From Anaerolineae bacterium (lineage in GTDB: Bacteria > Chloroflexota > Anaerolineae > B4-G1), in NCBI GenBank assembly GCA_016783285.1, contig JADHWW010000022.1, positions 1 through 24,845 on the forward strand: a DNA stretch of 24,845 bases, in the 5' to 3' direction. Each line of letters begins with the position of its first letter. Position 1 is the stretch's first letter. This document shows, one piece after another, positions 1 through 6,886 of the stretch. A program made the position numbers and the translations under genes. The notes beneath the pieces were generated by a model. The model was not told the origin of the DNA, did no database searches, and worked only from the letters and a program-made list of their open reading frames with translations.

Positions 1-34
1 GTTCCTTTCGATTGGGATGTCGCAAACGAGAGGG

Positions 35-63
35 ATTATAACCTGGTAGAGCGGTTGTGTCAA
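35..63 (-). promoter_or_regulatory. Strong sigma70-type promoter firing left out of the window
   Basis: On the minus strand the sequence reads TTGACA, a 17-nt spacer, then TATAAT: a perfect match to the vegetative consensus. The expected start is near position 28. An AAAGGA-like ribosome-binding site follows at about positions 3-8, so a leftward gene probably begins just beyond position 1. It lies just past the stop of the isopentenyl phosphate kinase gene, so the next gene to the left has its own strong promoter. The downstream gene cannot be seen. Confidence 0.72.
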
Positions 64-81
64 TCTGACGCGGCGCGGCCT

Positions 82-906
82 TCATCGCGCCACAATCCGC
101 GTGCCCACGCTCAACGCAGTGTCGAGTAGTGCGCGGGCCAGCAGCCCCGGCTCGGCGCCGGAGAGGATGTGCACGCACGTCTCCGGGTGACGCTGCACCA
201 GTTCGATCATACGCGCCACTTTGTCCGCCATGCCGCCAGTGACGTCCACACCCTCGGAGCCGGCCAACACTTTGCGCACGGCGGGGAGGTCGGGTGGTGT
301 GATGCGCGGGATTACTGCGCCGGCAGAGTCCAGCACGCCGTCCACCTCGCCGAGAAGCAGGATGCAGGCCGGGCGCAGTTCGTTGGCCAGGTAGAGAAAG
401 ATGTCCTCGGTGGAGATGATGGTGCCGCCGCGCACGTCGTCCAGTGCGACGTCGCCGTAGACCAACGGCACGAGCCCGCGTGCCAGAGCCGCGTGGATCG
501 GGTGCGTGTCCATGTGCTCCAGCACGCCGGCGCGGCAGCGGGCGGAGGCGGAAGGCTGCACGCTCAACACCGGGACACCGGCCTCGAGAAATGCGTCGGT
601 GACGAAACGGTTGAGGCGGGCGGCCGTGGCGGCCACCTCGGCGTAGCCGCGCCACTGGGCGGGCGTGTGTACTCCTTGCCGCGTGCCGTAGGGTCTGGCG
701 GCCCAGTGGCCGAATGATCCGGAGCCGTGGCCGATGAGGAGAGGCAGATCGGGGGCGGCGTCGAGGGCCCGGCGCACTTCACTGGACAGACGGGCGATGA
801 CCTCACGCCGGGTGGTGTAGGGGCGCGTCTTGTCGGTGATGAGGGAACCGCCGAGTTTGAGGAACACAACAGCGGAATGAGAAATAAACGGATTCTTGTC
901 AACCAT
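82..906 (-). CDS. ipk: Isopentenyl phosphate kinase
   Basis: Amino-acid-kinase-fold enzyme that phosphorylates isopentenyl phosphate to isopentenyl diphosphate with ATP, the last step of the alternative mevalonate pathway. From the chosen start the protein has 274 residues. The N-terminal nucleotide loop LKLGGSLITDK is at about residues 16-26 and the glycine-rich GHGSGSFGH, containing the family's substrate-sensing histidine, at about 59-67. A late GGMADK segment is also typical. The ATG at 906 was chosen because it follows the stop of the upstream gene by 13 bases and begins next to the conserved kinase fold. A longer in-frame start at 984 would overlap that gene by 65 bases and add a low-complexity tail. 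No clear Shine-Dalgarno is seen, so translation may depend on coupling. It lies in an operon with mevalonate kinase, which supports the call. Confidence 0.9.
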   Translation of the reverse strand: MVDKNPFISHSAVVFLKLGGSLITDKTRPYTTRREVIARLSSEVRRALDAAPDLPLLIGHGSGSFGHWAARPYGTRQGVHTPAQWRGYAEVAATAARLNRFVTDAFLEAGVPVLSVQPSASARCRAGVLEHMDTHPIHAALARGLVPLVYGDVALDDVRGGTIISTEDIFLYLANELRPACILLLGEVDGVLDSAGAVIPRITPPDLPAVRKVLAGSEGVDVTGGMADKVARMIELVQRHPETCVHILSGAEPGLLARALLDTALSVGTRIVAR

Positions 907-919
907 AGGAGAATTCGGC

Positions 920-1720
920 TCAAGCGGCGATTCTGACGGGTTGGATGTGGAGGCGAGTGCCGTGGAAGTTGGCCAGCAGGCCAAGTTGCAGGCCCAGGGT
1001 GTGCAGGTGTCGTCTGAGGCGTTGTTGGTGCGCTTCGGTTGTGGATTTTAGGGCGAAGGCGGCGATGATAATTCGATCTTCGACGACAATGAGACGACAT
1101 TCGTCCTGACCCAGGTAGTGCCCGTGGAACTCGACCGGCATGTGCTTGTGGTAGTGGTAGGAGATGCCTTGCCGTCGCAGTTCGACCATCGTGGCGCGGC
1201 GGTAGACCTGGTGCAGGAAGCCCGGCCCAAGCGTGAAATGAACGCGGTGGAGGGCTTTGTAGAGAGCGGCGCTGAGGTCAGGATAGAGGAGATTTGCTGC
1301 CAGGGCTCGTGGCTCCCAGGCAAACTCCGGCTGGCGCTCTCGCAGAAAGTTGGGCAACCGTTCCACCTCAAGTGAGGGTGCGCCAAAGTTGGCAATCAGA
1401 GCCAAATCCGCATCTGTGACTTTAAGGTATGAAATGGCCTGTGCCTTGTGGAGCGGCGTGATGGCTGGCGCGACTTTTAGGTCCAAAATAACCTTCAGGC
1501 CATCAATGCAAAAATCGGGGATGTACAGTCCCACTCGTTCTCCTTCATAAAAGACCTCGATGTTCTTCTGTGGTTCGAATGAGATGGGAACCTCCTGGAA
1601 TCCAAATTCGACCGCGTCCTGATAAAAGTCTTCAGGCAGCATAGGCTTCAGTTCATAGTGCACGGCCATCAGCACTCCACGGACCTTGTAGGTCAGTTCC
1701 GCGTGAATCAACTTGACCAT
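920..1720 (-). CDS. Tandem-duplicated GxxExxY protein (PD-(D/E)XK-like)
   Basis: A 266-residue cytosolic protein made of two GxxExxY-type domains. Copy 1 (about residues 8-128) carries the typical LTYKVRGVLMAVHYEL opening, a PEDFYQDA segment in place of GxxExxY, the nuclease-like core PDFCIDGLKVILDLK and the closing NFGAPSLEVERL. Copy 2 (about 150-264) repeats the pattern with LGPGFLHQVY and LLANFHGTRLHIQPV, but its core reads IIIAAFALK, so the acidic residue before the lysine is lost. The family is usually about 125 residues, single-domain and of unknown function. An AAGGA site lies about 10 bases before the ATG. The gene sits between mevalonate kinase and isopentenyl phosphate kinase in one transcription unit, although nothing links it to isoprenoids. 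It may be a passenger insertion. Confidence 0.8.
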   Translation of the reverse strand: MVKLIHAELTYKVRGVLMAVHYELKPMLPEDFYQDAVEFGFQEVPISFEPQKNIEVFYEGERVGLYIPDFCIDGLKVILDLKVAPAITPLHKAQAISYLKVTDADLALIANFGAPSLEVERLPNFLRERQPEFAWEPRALAANLLYPDLSAALYKALHRVHFTLGPGFLHQVYRRATMVELRRQGISYHYHKHMPVEFHGHYLGQDECRLIVVEDRIIIAAFALKSTTEAHQQRLRRHLHTLGLQLGLLANFHGTRLHIQPVRIAA

Positions 1721-1790
1721 ATTCCGTTTCCTTTCTTATTCCGTTGCTTTCCGTCCCTCCGCTTCTTATCTTTCCGTTCTTTTCTCATTC
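1721..1790 (-). repeat. Purine-rich degenerate tandem repeat
   Basis: Between mevalonate kinase and the GxxExxY gene the minus strand repeats variants of ACGGAATRAGAAAAG and ACGGAAAG about four to five times. The first copy contains the last codons and stop of mevalonate kinase and the last adjoins the ATG of the next gene. The purine-rich run supplies several weak ribosome-binding-like stretches. The copies are irregular in length. Confidence 0.5.
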
Positions 1791-2732
1791 CGTTGTTGTG
1801 ACCCTCGTATGAATCACCCGCACCGCTCCCGCTTCCCTCAACGCCTCTGTTACCTCCTCGGCAAAGTCATCCTCCACCAGCGCGATCATATTCCCACCCC
1901 GGCCAGCCCCCGAGAGTTTGGCCCCCAGTGCGCCGGCGAAACGAGCCGTCTCTACCAAATCGTTCAGTTTCGGCGATGAGACGCCCAGTTCGATCAACAA
2001 TGCGTGGTTCTCGTCCATCAGCGGCCCCAGTGCGTCAACGTCGCCGCGCTCAATTGCCCGCCGGGCCTCGTCGGCGAGGTCGCCCATCTGGTCGAACAGC
2101 GCGTCGTAATGAGCCGGCTCGCGCCGCTGGCCCCGGCGTACGTGCTCCACGACTTTTCTGGTGGGGCTGCGGGCGCCGGTGTCGCCGATGAGTAGGGTGA
2201 AGGGAGCGCCAACGGTCAGTCGCTCGACGGGCTGCCCCTGCACGAAGTAGACCGGCTGCTCGTAGGCGACGACAGTGTTGTCAATCCCGCTGGGCGTGCC
2301 GTGGTGGATTTTTTCCACTTTAAAGACGAGCGTGCTGATCTCTGCGGGCTTTAGCGTGCGGCCCAGAAAAGTCGCCAGGGCGCGGACCAATGCCGTGGAA
2401 ACGGCGGCCCCGCTGCCCAGTCCGCTGGCGATGGGAATAGTCGAACTGACGGTGAGAGTGGCGTCGGGCTCGGGGGCGGAGAGGTAATCCAGCGTGAGCC
2501 GTGCAGCGGTGGCCAGCGGCTCCTCCTGCGGCGCTGTGGTCAGGGAGAGACTCTTTCCCACGTCGGGAGCGATGATTGTGAGGCCACTGCTGGGCGGGGC
2601 CGGCTCGACCGTGGCGGTGGCTCGCACCTGCGCGACTGGCACCGCGATAGCCGGCCGCCCGTAGACGACGGCGTGCTCGCCAAAGAGAATGACCTTGCCG
2701 GGAGCAGAGGACTGAATCAAGACGTGTGACAT
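1785..2732 (-). CDS. mvk: Mevalonate kinase
   Basis: GHMP-family kinase making 5-phosphomevalonate from mevalonate and ATP, the entry to the lower mevalonate pathway. The 315-residue length is normal. All family motifs are visible: GEHAVVYGRPAIAVP near residues 18-32, the phosphate-binding loop IASGLGSGAA at about 101-110, HHGTPSGIDN at about 143-152 containing the expected catalytic Asp, and SGAGRGGN at about 274-281. A GAGGAGG ribosome-binding site sits 6 bases before the ATG. It is first in a leftward operon with the GxxExxY protein and isopentenyl phosphate kinase. Together these imply the alternative route through isopentenyl phosphate. The phosphomevalonate decarboxylase needed between them is not in the window. 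Confidence 0.93.
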   Translation of the reverse strand: MSHVLIQSSAPGKVILFGEHAVVYGRPAIAVPVAQVRATATVEPAPPSSGLTIIAPDVGKSLSLTTAPQEEPLATAARLTLDYLSAPEPDATLTVSSTIPIASGLGSGAAVSTALVRALATFLGRTLKPAEISTLVFKVEKIHHGTPSGIDNTVVAYEQPVYFVQGQPVERLTVGAPFTLLIGDTGARSPTRKVVEHVRRGQRREPAHYDALFDQMGDLADEARRAIERGDVDALGPLMDENHALLIELGVSSPKLNDLVETARFAGALGAKLSGAGRGGNMIALVEDDFAEEVTEALREAGAVRVIHTRVTTTE

Positions 2733-2756
2733 CTCTGGCCTCCTCGTATAATAAGT

Positions 2757-3239
2757 TTGTCGAGAAGTGGGATCTTGCCCATTAGTGTACCTCAGATTGG
2801 CTGGTCTGCCAAGTCCGCTGACCGGAGAGTCTGTTTGACTAATGTATCTGACGTTTTCGCCACCGAAACCATCGCCATTCTTGACCCCGTTGATGGTGGT
2901 CTGAATACTGAACTTGTTCAGCCAAGCGGCTACGTTTCTGGCGGTGAGGCGTCAACAATAGGTGGAGTAGCCTACGACTTGCAAGGAGGCGTTATTGCCG
3001 ACGTTCAGTATCGGGTGAGTGGCGGCGCGTGGCAATCTATCAGTGCCCAGGATGGTGCGTATGATAGCGACTACGAGTCCTTTACCCTGGAGATCGGTTC
3101 GCTCGAAGCCGGAACGTATCTGATTGAGGCCCGCGCCGCCGATGCTGACGGTAACGTAGAGGTCAACTTTGCCAGTCAGCAAGTTACAGTCGCCAACGTG
3201 CGTACCATCTTTCTACCCATCGTAGTCAGTGGAATGTAA
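2757..3239 (+). pseudogene. 3' remnant of a secreted Ig-like/FN3-like protein gene
   Basis: An open frame of 160 residues. The first 35-40 residues look random, there is no signal peptide and no ribosome-binding site. From about residue 40 it resembles one beta-sandwich module of a secreted protein: segments such as VDGGLNTELVQPSGYVSGG, YRVSGGAWQSI and LEAGTYLIEARAADADGN are typical of bacterial Ig-like/FN3 domains. It ends in RTIFLPIVVSGM. A short hydrophobic LPIV/LPLV-type tail at the extreme C-terminus is, from my recollection, common in secreted proteins of Anaerolineae and may be a sorting signal; that is not established here. I read it as the last domain of a longer protein whose 5' part was deleted. 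A strong terminator follows. It could instead be a short expressed protein. Confidence 0.6.
2784..2812 (-). promoter_or_regulatory. Probable promoter of the mvk operon
   Basis: Minus strand TTGGCA, 17-nt spacer, TACACT (5/6 and 4/6 matches), with an expected start near 2777 and a leader of about 45 bases to the mevalonate kinase ATG. It overlaps the 5' part of the rightward remnant ORF, suggesting that part is not coding. Confidence 0.5.
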
Positions 3240-3274
3240 TACTACCCGTCGCAGTGGTAGGATCAACTGAAAGC

Positions 3275-3304
3275 AAAAAGCCCGCTTGAGAGCGGGCTTT
3301 TTTT
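3275..3304 (+). terminator. Rho-independent terminator
   Basis: Stem AAGCCCGCT / AGCGGGCTT with a TGAG loop, followed by a run of T. It lies 36 bases after the stop of the remnant secreted-protein gene, the natural place for that gene's original terminator. The preceding A run means it could also work leftward. Confidence 0.88.
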
Positions 3305-3381
3305 GTTGGAAGGACTCAGTCTACTGAAGAGCCTGACCGTACTGCTACGGGGTGGCGTTTCTGGAGACGAGCGGCAGGTAA

Positions 3382-3582
3382 ATATATAGGGAGGAATCCT
3401 TCAAGGGTCGGTTCAAAGGAGAAGGCCACTCATTGTTCCTGAACGCCCAGAACCTGGACGAGCTGATCGAGGTTGTAGGCCAACGGATAGCCTACTACAA
3501 CACAGAGCGACGACATTCCAGTATTGGCTACGTGTCGCCCGCGACGTACATCGAACGTGTACGAGCGGGCTGGGAGAAATGA
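3382..3582 (+). pseudogene. IS3-family transposase C-terminal remnant
   Basis: An open frame without a start codon, bounded by TAA at 3379, encodes about 66 residues. They match the end of the DDE integrase core of IS3-type transposases: FKGRFKGEGHSLFLNAQNL followed by YYNTERRHSSIGYVSPATY. The NxxRxHSSxGYxSP signature is diagnostic of this rve-type C-terminus. The catalytic aspartates and the rest of the element are missing, and no terminal inverted repeats are evident. It lies just after the secreted-protein remnant, suggesting that an insertion with later deletion shaped this region. Confidence 0.85.
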
Positions 3583-3649
3583 GTTGGTGAATCTCGAAGA
3601 ACAGGTGTACTTCATATGGTTTGATTGTTGACTCGACTAACCAGGCGAC

Positions 3650-3677
3650 TTGACCAATCTCCCTCGCCGGGTATAAT
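3650..3677 (+). promoter_or_regulatory. Promoter of the MazG-like gene
   Basis: TTGACC, 16-nt spacer, perfect TATAAT. The expected start near 3684 lies downstream of in-frame ATGs at 3625 and 3676, so those cannot be used from this transcript. This supports the start at 3709, giving a leader of about 25 bases with AGGAG at 3697-3701. Confidence 0.72.
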
Positions 3678-3708
3678 GAGCTTTAATCCCATCTGCAGGA
3701 GTATGCTG

Positions 3709-4059
3709 ATGTTCGATTGCGACAATCCTACTCTCCGTGACCTCCAGCGTTACCACCGCGAACTGGACGCGGCCAAAGGCTTCCACTCCGACCTGTATTT
3801 CAACACGCTCCTGTTGCAGGAGGAGGTGGGGGAACTGGCGTCGGTCGTGACGCGAGTGTGGTGCGCCGAGCAGCGCACGGGCGACCTCGACGCCGCATTG
3901 GCCCATCACCGCGATGGGTTGGCCGAGGAACTGGCCGACTGCCTGGCCTACGTCGTCAAACTGGCCAATTACACCGGGGTGGACCTGGAGGCAGCGTACC
4001 TGGCCAAGATGCGGCGTAACCTGGGGCGGGAGTGGAGAGATCGGGGAGAGATGACGTGA
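3709..4059 (+). CDS. MazG-like nucleotide pyrophosphohydrolase domain protein
   Basis: Small (116-residue) all-alpha NTP-PPase-type protein. The MazG pattern is visible: an acidic helix LLLQEEVGELASVV carrying the ExxE metal ligands, and a later LAEELADCLAYVVKLANYTGVDLEAAY carrying the ExxD ligands, followed by KMRRN. Such enzymes hydrolyse nucleoside triphosphates to monophosphate and pyrophosphate, often for house-cleaning; the substrate here cannot be told. The ATG at 3709 has AGGAG 7 bases upstream and lies 25 bases after the predicted transcription start; ATG 3703 is an alternative. The last ten or so codons lie inside the first copy of a 73-bp tandem repeat that runs on beyond the stop, so the C-terminal RDRGEMT is repeat sequence and may be variable. 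Confidence 0.82.
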   Translation: MFDCDNPTLRDLQRYHRELDAAKGFHSDLYFNTLLLQEEVGELASVVTRVWCAEQRTGDLDAALAHHRDGLAEELADCLAYVVKLANYTGVDLEAAYLAKMRRNLGREWRDRGEMT

Positions 4060-4210
4060 AATCAGAACACGGATTGGGAGGATTGGCGGATCAGGGCAGC
4101 GGGAGTGGAGAGATCGAAGGGAGATGACGTGAAACCAGAACACGGATTGGGAGGATTGGCGGATCAGGGCAGCGGGAGTGGAGGGATCGAAGGGAGATGA
4201 CGTGAAACCA
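4028..4210 (+). repeat. 73-bp direct tandem repeat, 2.5 copies
   Basis: Units at 4028-4100, 4101-4173 and a partial 4174-4210 share GGGAGTGGAG at exactly 73-base spacing. Copies are almost identical (GAGAGATCGGGGAG versus GAGAGATCGAAGGG and a few single changes). Copy 1 begins inside the mazG-like gene and holds its stop; the later copies therefore duplicate the gene end plus 41 downstream bases. The last partial copy ends directly before the GGAGGT ribosome-binding site of the next gene. The unit is not a multiple of three, and no hairpin or spacer structure suggests CRISPR. Confidence 0.92.
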
Positions 4211-4221
4211 GGAGGTGTCTC

Positions 4222-5739
4222 GTGAGACCCATCGTCGAATGTGTACCCAACTTTAGTGAAGGGCGCCGGCCAGAGGTCGTCCAGGCCATCGTCGAGGCCG
4301 CGGCCAGCGTCCCCGGAGCGTGCGTCCTCGACGTCCAATCGGACGGGGACCACAACCGTTCAGTCGTCACGCTGGTGGGGCCGCCGGAAGCGGTCGAGGA
4401 GGCGGCCTTCCGGGCCATTGCCCGCGCCGCCGAACTGATCAACCTGGACGAGCACCAGGGAGCGCATCCCCGCATCGGCGCGACCGACGTCGTCCCCTTC
4501 GTCCCGGTCAGCGGCGTGACGATGGAGGAGTGCGTCGCGTTGGCGCACCGGCTGGGCCGGCGCGTGGGGGAGGCACTCTCCATCCCGGTCTACCTGTACG
4601 AGGCGGCGGCCACGCGACCGGAGCGGGTCAACCTGGCCGACGTCCGGCGCGGCGAGTACGAGGGGCTCAAGGCCGAGATTGAGACAGACCCCGACCGCGC
4701 CCCTGATTTCGGCCCGGCTCACCTCGGCCCTGCCGGAGCGACGGCCATCGGCGCGCGGCCCTTCCTCATCGCTTTCAACGTCTACCTGAATACCAGCGAC
4801 GTTTCCATCGCCAAGCGTATCGCCCGCGCCGTGCGCCACTCCTCCGGCGGGCTGCACTACGTCAAGGCGCTGGGGCTGCTGGTCAAGGGGCAGGCGCAGG
4901 TCTCGATGAACCTGACCGACTTTCGCCGCACGCCCATCCACCGCGTGATGCAAATGATCCGCAGCGAGGCGGCTAGATACGGCGTCGCGGTGACCCACAG
5001 CGAATTGGTGGGGCTGACGCCGCAGCGGGCGCTCGTGGACGCGGCCTGCTGGTACCTGCAACTGCACCTGGCCCCGAAGCAGGTGCTGGAGAACAATCTG
5101 GCCGGCATGGAACCGGACGTCACGCCGGTTCCTTTCCTCGACGCGGTGGCGGCCGGCACGCCGGCTCCGGGCGGGGGCGCGGTGGCCGCGCTGGCCGGCG
5201 CACTGGCGGCGGCGATGGCGGCGATGGTCGGGCGGCTGACGCTGGGCAAGCCCAAATATGCCGGGGTGGAGGCGGAGATGGAGGCGCTGGTGGCGGAGGC
5301 GGAGCGGCTGCGGCAGGCGCTCACGGCCCGCATCGCCGGTGACACCGCCGCGTTCGAGGCGGTGATGGCGGCCTACCGGCTGCCCAGGCGCAGCGACGAG
5401 CAGAAAACGGCGCGGCAGGCGGCGATCCAGACCGCATTGGCGCGGGCGACCAAAGTGCCGCTGGAGACGGCGCGGGAAACGGTAGCGGCGCTGGAATTGG
5501 CCCGCACGGCGGCACGGGTCGGCAACGTCAACTGCATCACCGACGCGGGGACGGCGGCGCACCTGGCGCGGGCGGCCGTCGCGGGAGCGGCGCTCAACAT
5601 GCGCGTCAACGCGGCGGCGCTGAAGGACGAAAAGTTGGCGGCGGTCCTGCTGGCGGAACTGGCCGAACTTGAGCGGCGTGCCGAGGCACTGCTGAGCGAG
5701 GTCCAAGCCATCGCCGAGGAGCGGGGTGGACGGGTATAG
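4222..5739 (+). CDS. ftcD: Glutamate formiminotransferase / formiminotetrahydrofolate cyclodeaminase (fused FTCD)
   Basis: Bifunctional 505-residue enzyme of histidine degradation and one-carbon metabolism. The first domain moves the formimino group of formiminoglutamate to tetrahydrofolate; the second releases ammonia to give methenyl-tetrahydrofolate. Residues 1 to about 295 are the transferase (ECVPNFSEGRR at the start; EHQGAHPRIGATDVVPFVP near 88-106 with the conserved active-site histidine). Residues from about 305 are the cyclodeaminase (FLDAVAAGTPAPGGGAVAAL; NVNCITDAGTAAHLA). Bacteria often encode the two separately; here they are fused as in animals, at normal fused length. Start is GTG 4222 with GGAGGT 5 bases upstream. 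No hut genes are nearby. The C-terminal domain is very rich in Ala, as expected for the helical fold. Confidence 0.95.
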   Translation: MRPIVECVPNFSEGRRPEVVQAIVEAAASVPGACVLDVQSDGDHNRSVVTLVGPPEAVEEAAFRAIARAAELINLDEHQGAHPRIGATDVVPFVPVSGVTMEECVALAHRLGRRVGEALSIPVYLYEAAATRPERVNLADVRRGEYEGLKAEIETDPDRAPDFGPAHLGPAGATAIGARPFLIAFNVYLNTSDVSIAKRIARAVRHSSGGLHYVKALGLLVKGQAQVSMNLTDFRRTPIHRVMQMIRSEAARYGVAVTHSELVGLTPQRALVDAACWYLQLHLAPKQVLENNLAGMEPDVTPVPFLDAVAAGTPAPGGGAVAALAGALAAAMAAMVGRLTLGKPKYAGVEAEMEALVAEAERLRQALTARIAGDTAAFEAVMAAYRLPRRSDEQKTARQAAIQTALARATKVPLETARETVAALELARTAARVGNVNCITDAGTAAHLARAAVAGAALNMRVNAAALKDEKLAAVLLAELAELERRAEALLSEVQAIAEERGGRV

Positions 5740-5797
5740 TTCAGAACTTGGGGAAAAGGGAGAGCATGGTCTTGCAAATGTTAAATCTGTCGGCCAA

Positions 5798-6277
5798 TCA
5801 GCTTTGGGGGTCATCCCTTCGTATGAAACACGCCCTACGAGAGTACGGGGCATCGTAGAACGAGGAGTAGCCTTTGACGTCGAGCACCGGCGAGCCGTCC
5901 AGCGCATCCAGCCCGACGACCTCCAGCACGTGGCCCTCGACGCGCTGGACGCGGACGGTGGTCACACCGATGGGGTTGGGGCGGCGGGGGCTGCGCACGG
6001 CGAACACCCCTCGCAGCGGCCGGCCGGGGTCGCCCCGGGGATGCACCTGCAGGTCGTAGCCGGTGGAGCGGTGGCAGTAGAATAGCACGACGACGTCGCT
6101 GCCGGGCTCCAGGCCCAGCAGTCCATCGGTCAGCGCCGGGTCGAAAACGATGCGAGCCGGGCGGGCGCGCAGTTCGTCGCCCGATAACTCCTCATCTCTC
6201 CCATCCCGTTCCACGTAGCCGATGGGGTGCAGTGTGATAGGTTGGAGTCTGAGTTTTGGGTTTTGGGTGTGGTTCAT
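5798..6277 (-). CDS. trmO: tRNA (N6-threonylcarbamoyladenosine37-N6)-methyltransferase TrmO
   Basis: SAM-dependent enzyme of the TsaA/UPF0066 beta-barrel family that methylates t6A37 in certain tRNAs. The 159-residue length fits the bare catalytic domain. Recognisable segments are HPIGYV near the start, a central LQVHPRGDP, and the family signature FAVRSPRRPNPIGVTTV, followed by GLDALDGSPVLDVKGY. A GGAGG site lies 6 bases before the ATG at 6277. It is monocistronic and convergent with ftcD (58-base gap). It has its own promoter and an 83-base leader with two tight hairpins. Some family members carry an extra C-terminal domain; that is absent here. Confidence 0.9.
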   Translation of the reverse strand: MNHTQNPKLRLQPITLHPIGYVERDGRDEELSGDELRARPARIVFDPALTDGLLGLEPGSDVVVLFYCHRSTGYDLQVHPRGDPGRPLRGVFAVRSPRRPNPIGVTTVRVQRVEGHVLEVVGLDALDGSPVLDVKGYSSFYDAPYSRRACFIRRDDPQS

Positions 6278-6295
6278 TTCAATCCTCCGCTCAAA

Positions 6296-6338
6296 GCGGG
6301 CGTGTCGCCCGCGTCGCCAGCGCCGGACGGCACGTCCG
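6296..6338 (-). promoter_or_regulatory. Two perfect hairpins in the trmO leader
   Basis: Stem GCGGGCG/CGCCCGC (7 bp, 3-base loop, 6296-6312) and stem CGGACG/CGTCCG (6 bp, 3-base loop, 6324-6338) lie between the predicted transcription start (about 6360) and the ribosome-binding site. No T run follows, so they are not intrinsic terminators. They may be a REP-like element or a folded leader. Confidence 0.5.
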
Positions 6339-6366
6339 CCGCGAGCCTGAACAGTTACCCGCGAGT

Positions 6367-6394
6367 ATTATATCACGCATTGAGATGGGGACAA
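6367..6394 (-). promoter_or_regulatory. Promoter of trmO
   Basis: Minus strand TTGTCC, 16-nt spacer, perfect TATAAT, about 90 bases before the trmO ATG. Confidence 0.6.
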
Positions 6395-6454
6395 AAGCGG
6401 CGGGTCTTCCATTCTTCGCCTCATTCCACGTAGTCGAGGCAACAGATCTGCCGC

Positions 6455-6483
6455 TTGACTTTTATACACAATGATGGTAAACT
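6455..6483 (+). promoter_or_regulatory. Probable promoter of the cold-shock operon
   Basis: TTGACT, 17-nt spacer, TAAACT (5/6 and 4/6 matches). Expected start is near 6490, giving a leader of about 134 bases that holds the terminator-like hairpin at 6521-6558. A long structured leader is usual for cold-shock genes. Confidence 0.5.
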
Positions 6484-6520
6484 GTGTGTGTAGGACGAGG
6501 TGAGTTCTGGCTACGGTAAC

Positions 6521-6558
6521 AAAGATCGCCCAGGCTTGCGGAGGCCGGGCGGTCTTTT
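6521..6558 (+). terminator. Terminator-like hairpin in the cold-shock leader (possible attenuator)
   Basis: AAAGATCGCCC pairs with GGGCGGTCTTT (one mismatch) around a 15-base loop and is followed by a T run. It looks like a complete intrinsic terminator but lies after the apparent promoter and 66 bases before the cold-shock ATG. Either a short RNA of about 70 bases is made, or the hairpin controls read-through into the operon. Confidence 0.7.
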
Positions 6559-6623
6559 TTGTTCCAGCCGCACTGCTTCGCCCCAAGATCACAAAAGTTT
6601 CACAAATCAAGGAGTGGTATAAA

Positions 6624-6833
6624 ATGACCGAAAGAGAAACTGGAACCGTCAAGTGGTTCAACGACGGCAAAGGATTCGGCTTCATCTCTCGCGATGCCGG
6701 AGAGGACGTGTTCGTCCACTACACAGCCGTTGAGGGAGAAGGGTTCCGCTCGTTGCGCGAAGGCCAGCGGGTCGAGTTCACCGTCGAGCAGACCCCCAAA
6801 GGGCTGCAGGCCGTCCAAGTGAGGGCTATATAG
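6624..6833 (+). CDS. csp: Cold-shock protein (CspA family)
   Basis: 69-residue single OB-fold protein that binds single-stranded RNA/DNA and acts as an RNA chaperone. Both nucleic-acid-binding motifs are present: [15 protein letters not shown] (RNP1) near residues 7-21 and DVFVHYTAV (RNP2) near 28-36. Length and spacing are those of CspA. The ATG follows an AAGGAG-type site (ATCAAGGAGTGGTATAAAATG). It is followed after 53 bases, without a terminator, by an RRM protein, so the two are probably co-transcribed. Confidence 0.96.
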   Translation: MTERETGTVKWFNDGKGFGFISRDAGEDVFVHYTAVEGEGFRSLREGQRVEFTVEQTPKGLQAVQVRAI

Positions 6834-6886
6834 CCCCGGTGTAGGCAATCGTTTGCCACATTGATAGGAGAAGAGAGGAAAAACAA

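Noticed and set aside
907..984. Longer N-terminus for isopentenyl phosphate kinase
   Set aside because: Would overlap the upstream gene by 65 bases and add a Ser/Pro-rich stretch not expected before the kinase fold.
3583..3649. Right-end inverted repeat of the IS3 element
   Set aside because: I could not find a matching left end, and the left part of the element is gone.
4028..4210. Could the 73-bp repeat be an origin or iteron array?
   Set aside because: Only 2.5 long copies, created from a gene end, with no AT-rich stretch or DnaA-type boxes and no replication gene nearby.
4360..5907. A 515-codon open frame on the minus strand opposite ftcD
   Set aside because: High-GC mirror frame. The plus strand encodes a clear FTCD along the whole length, and the minus product is Arg/His-rich without any family pattern.
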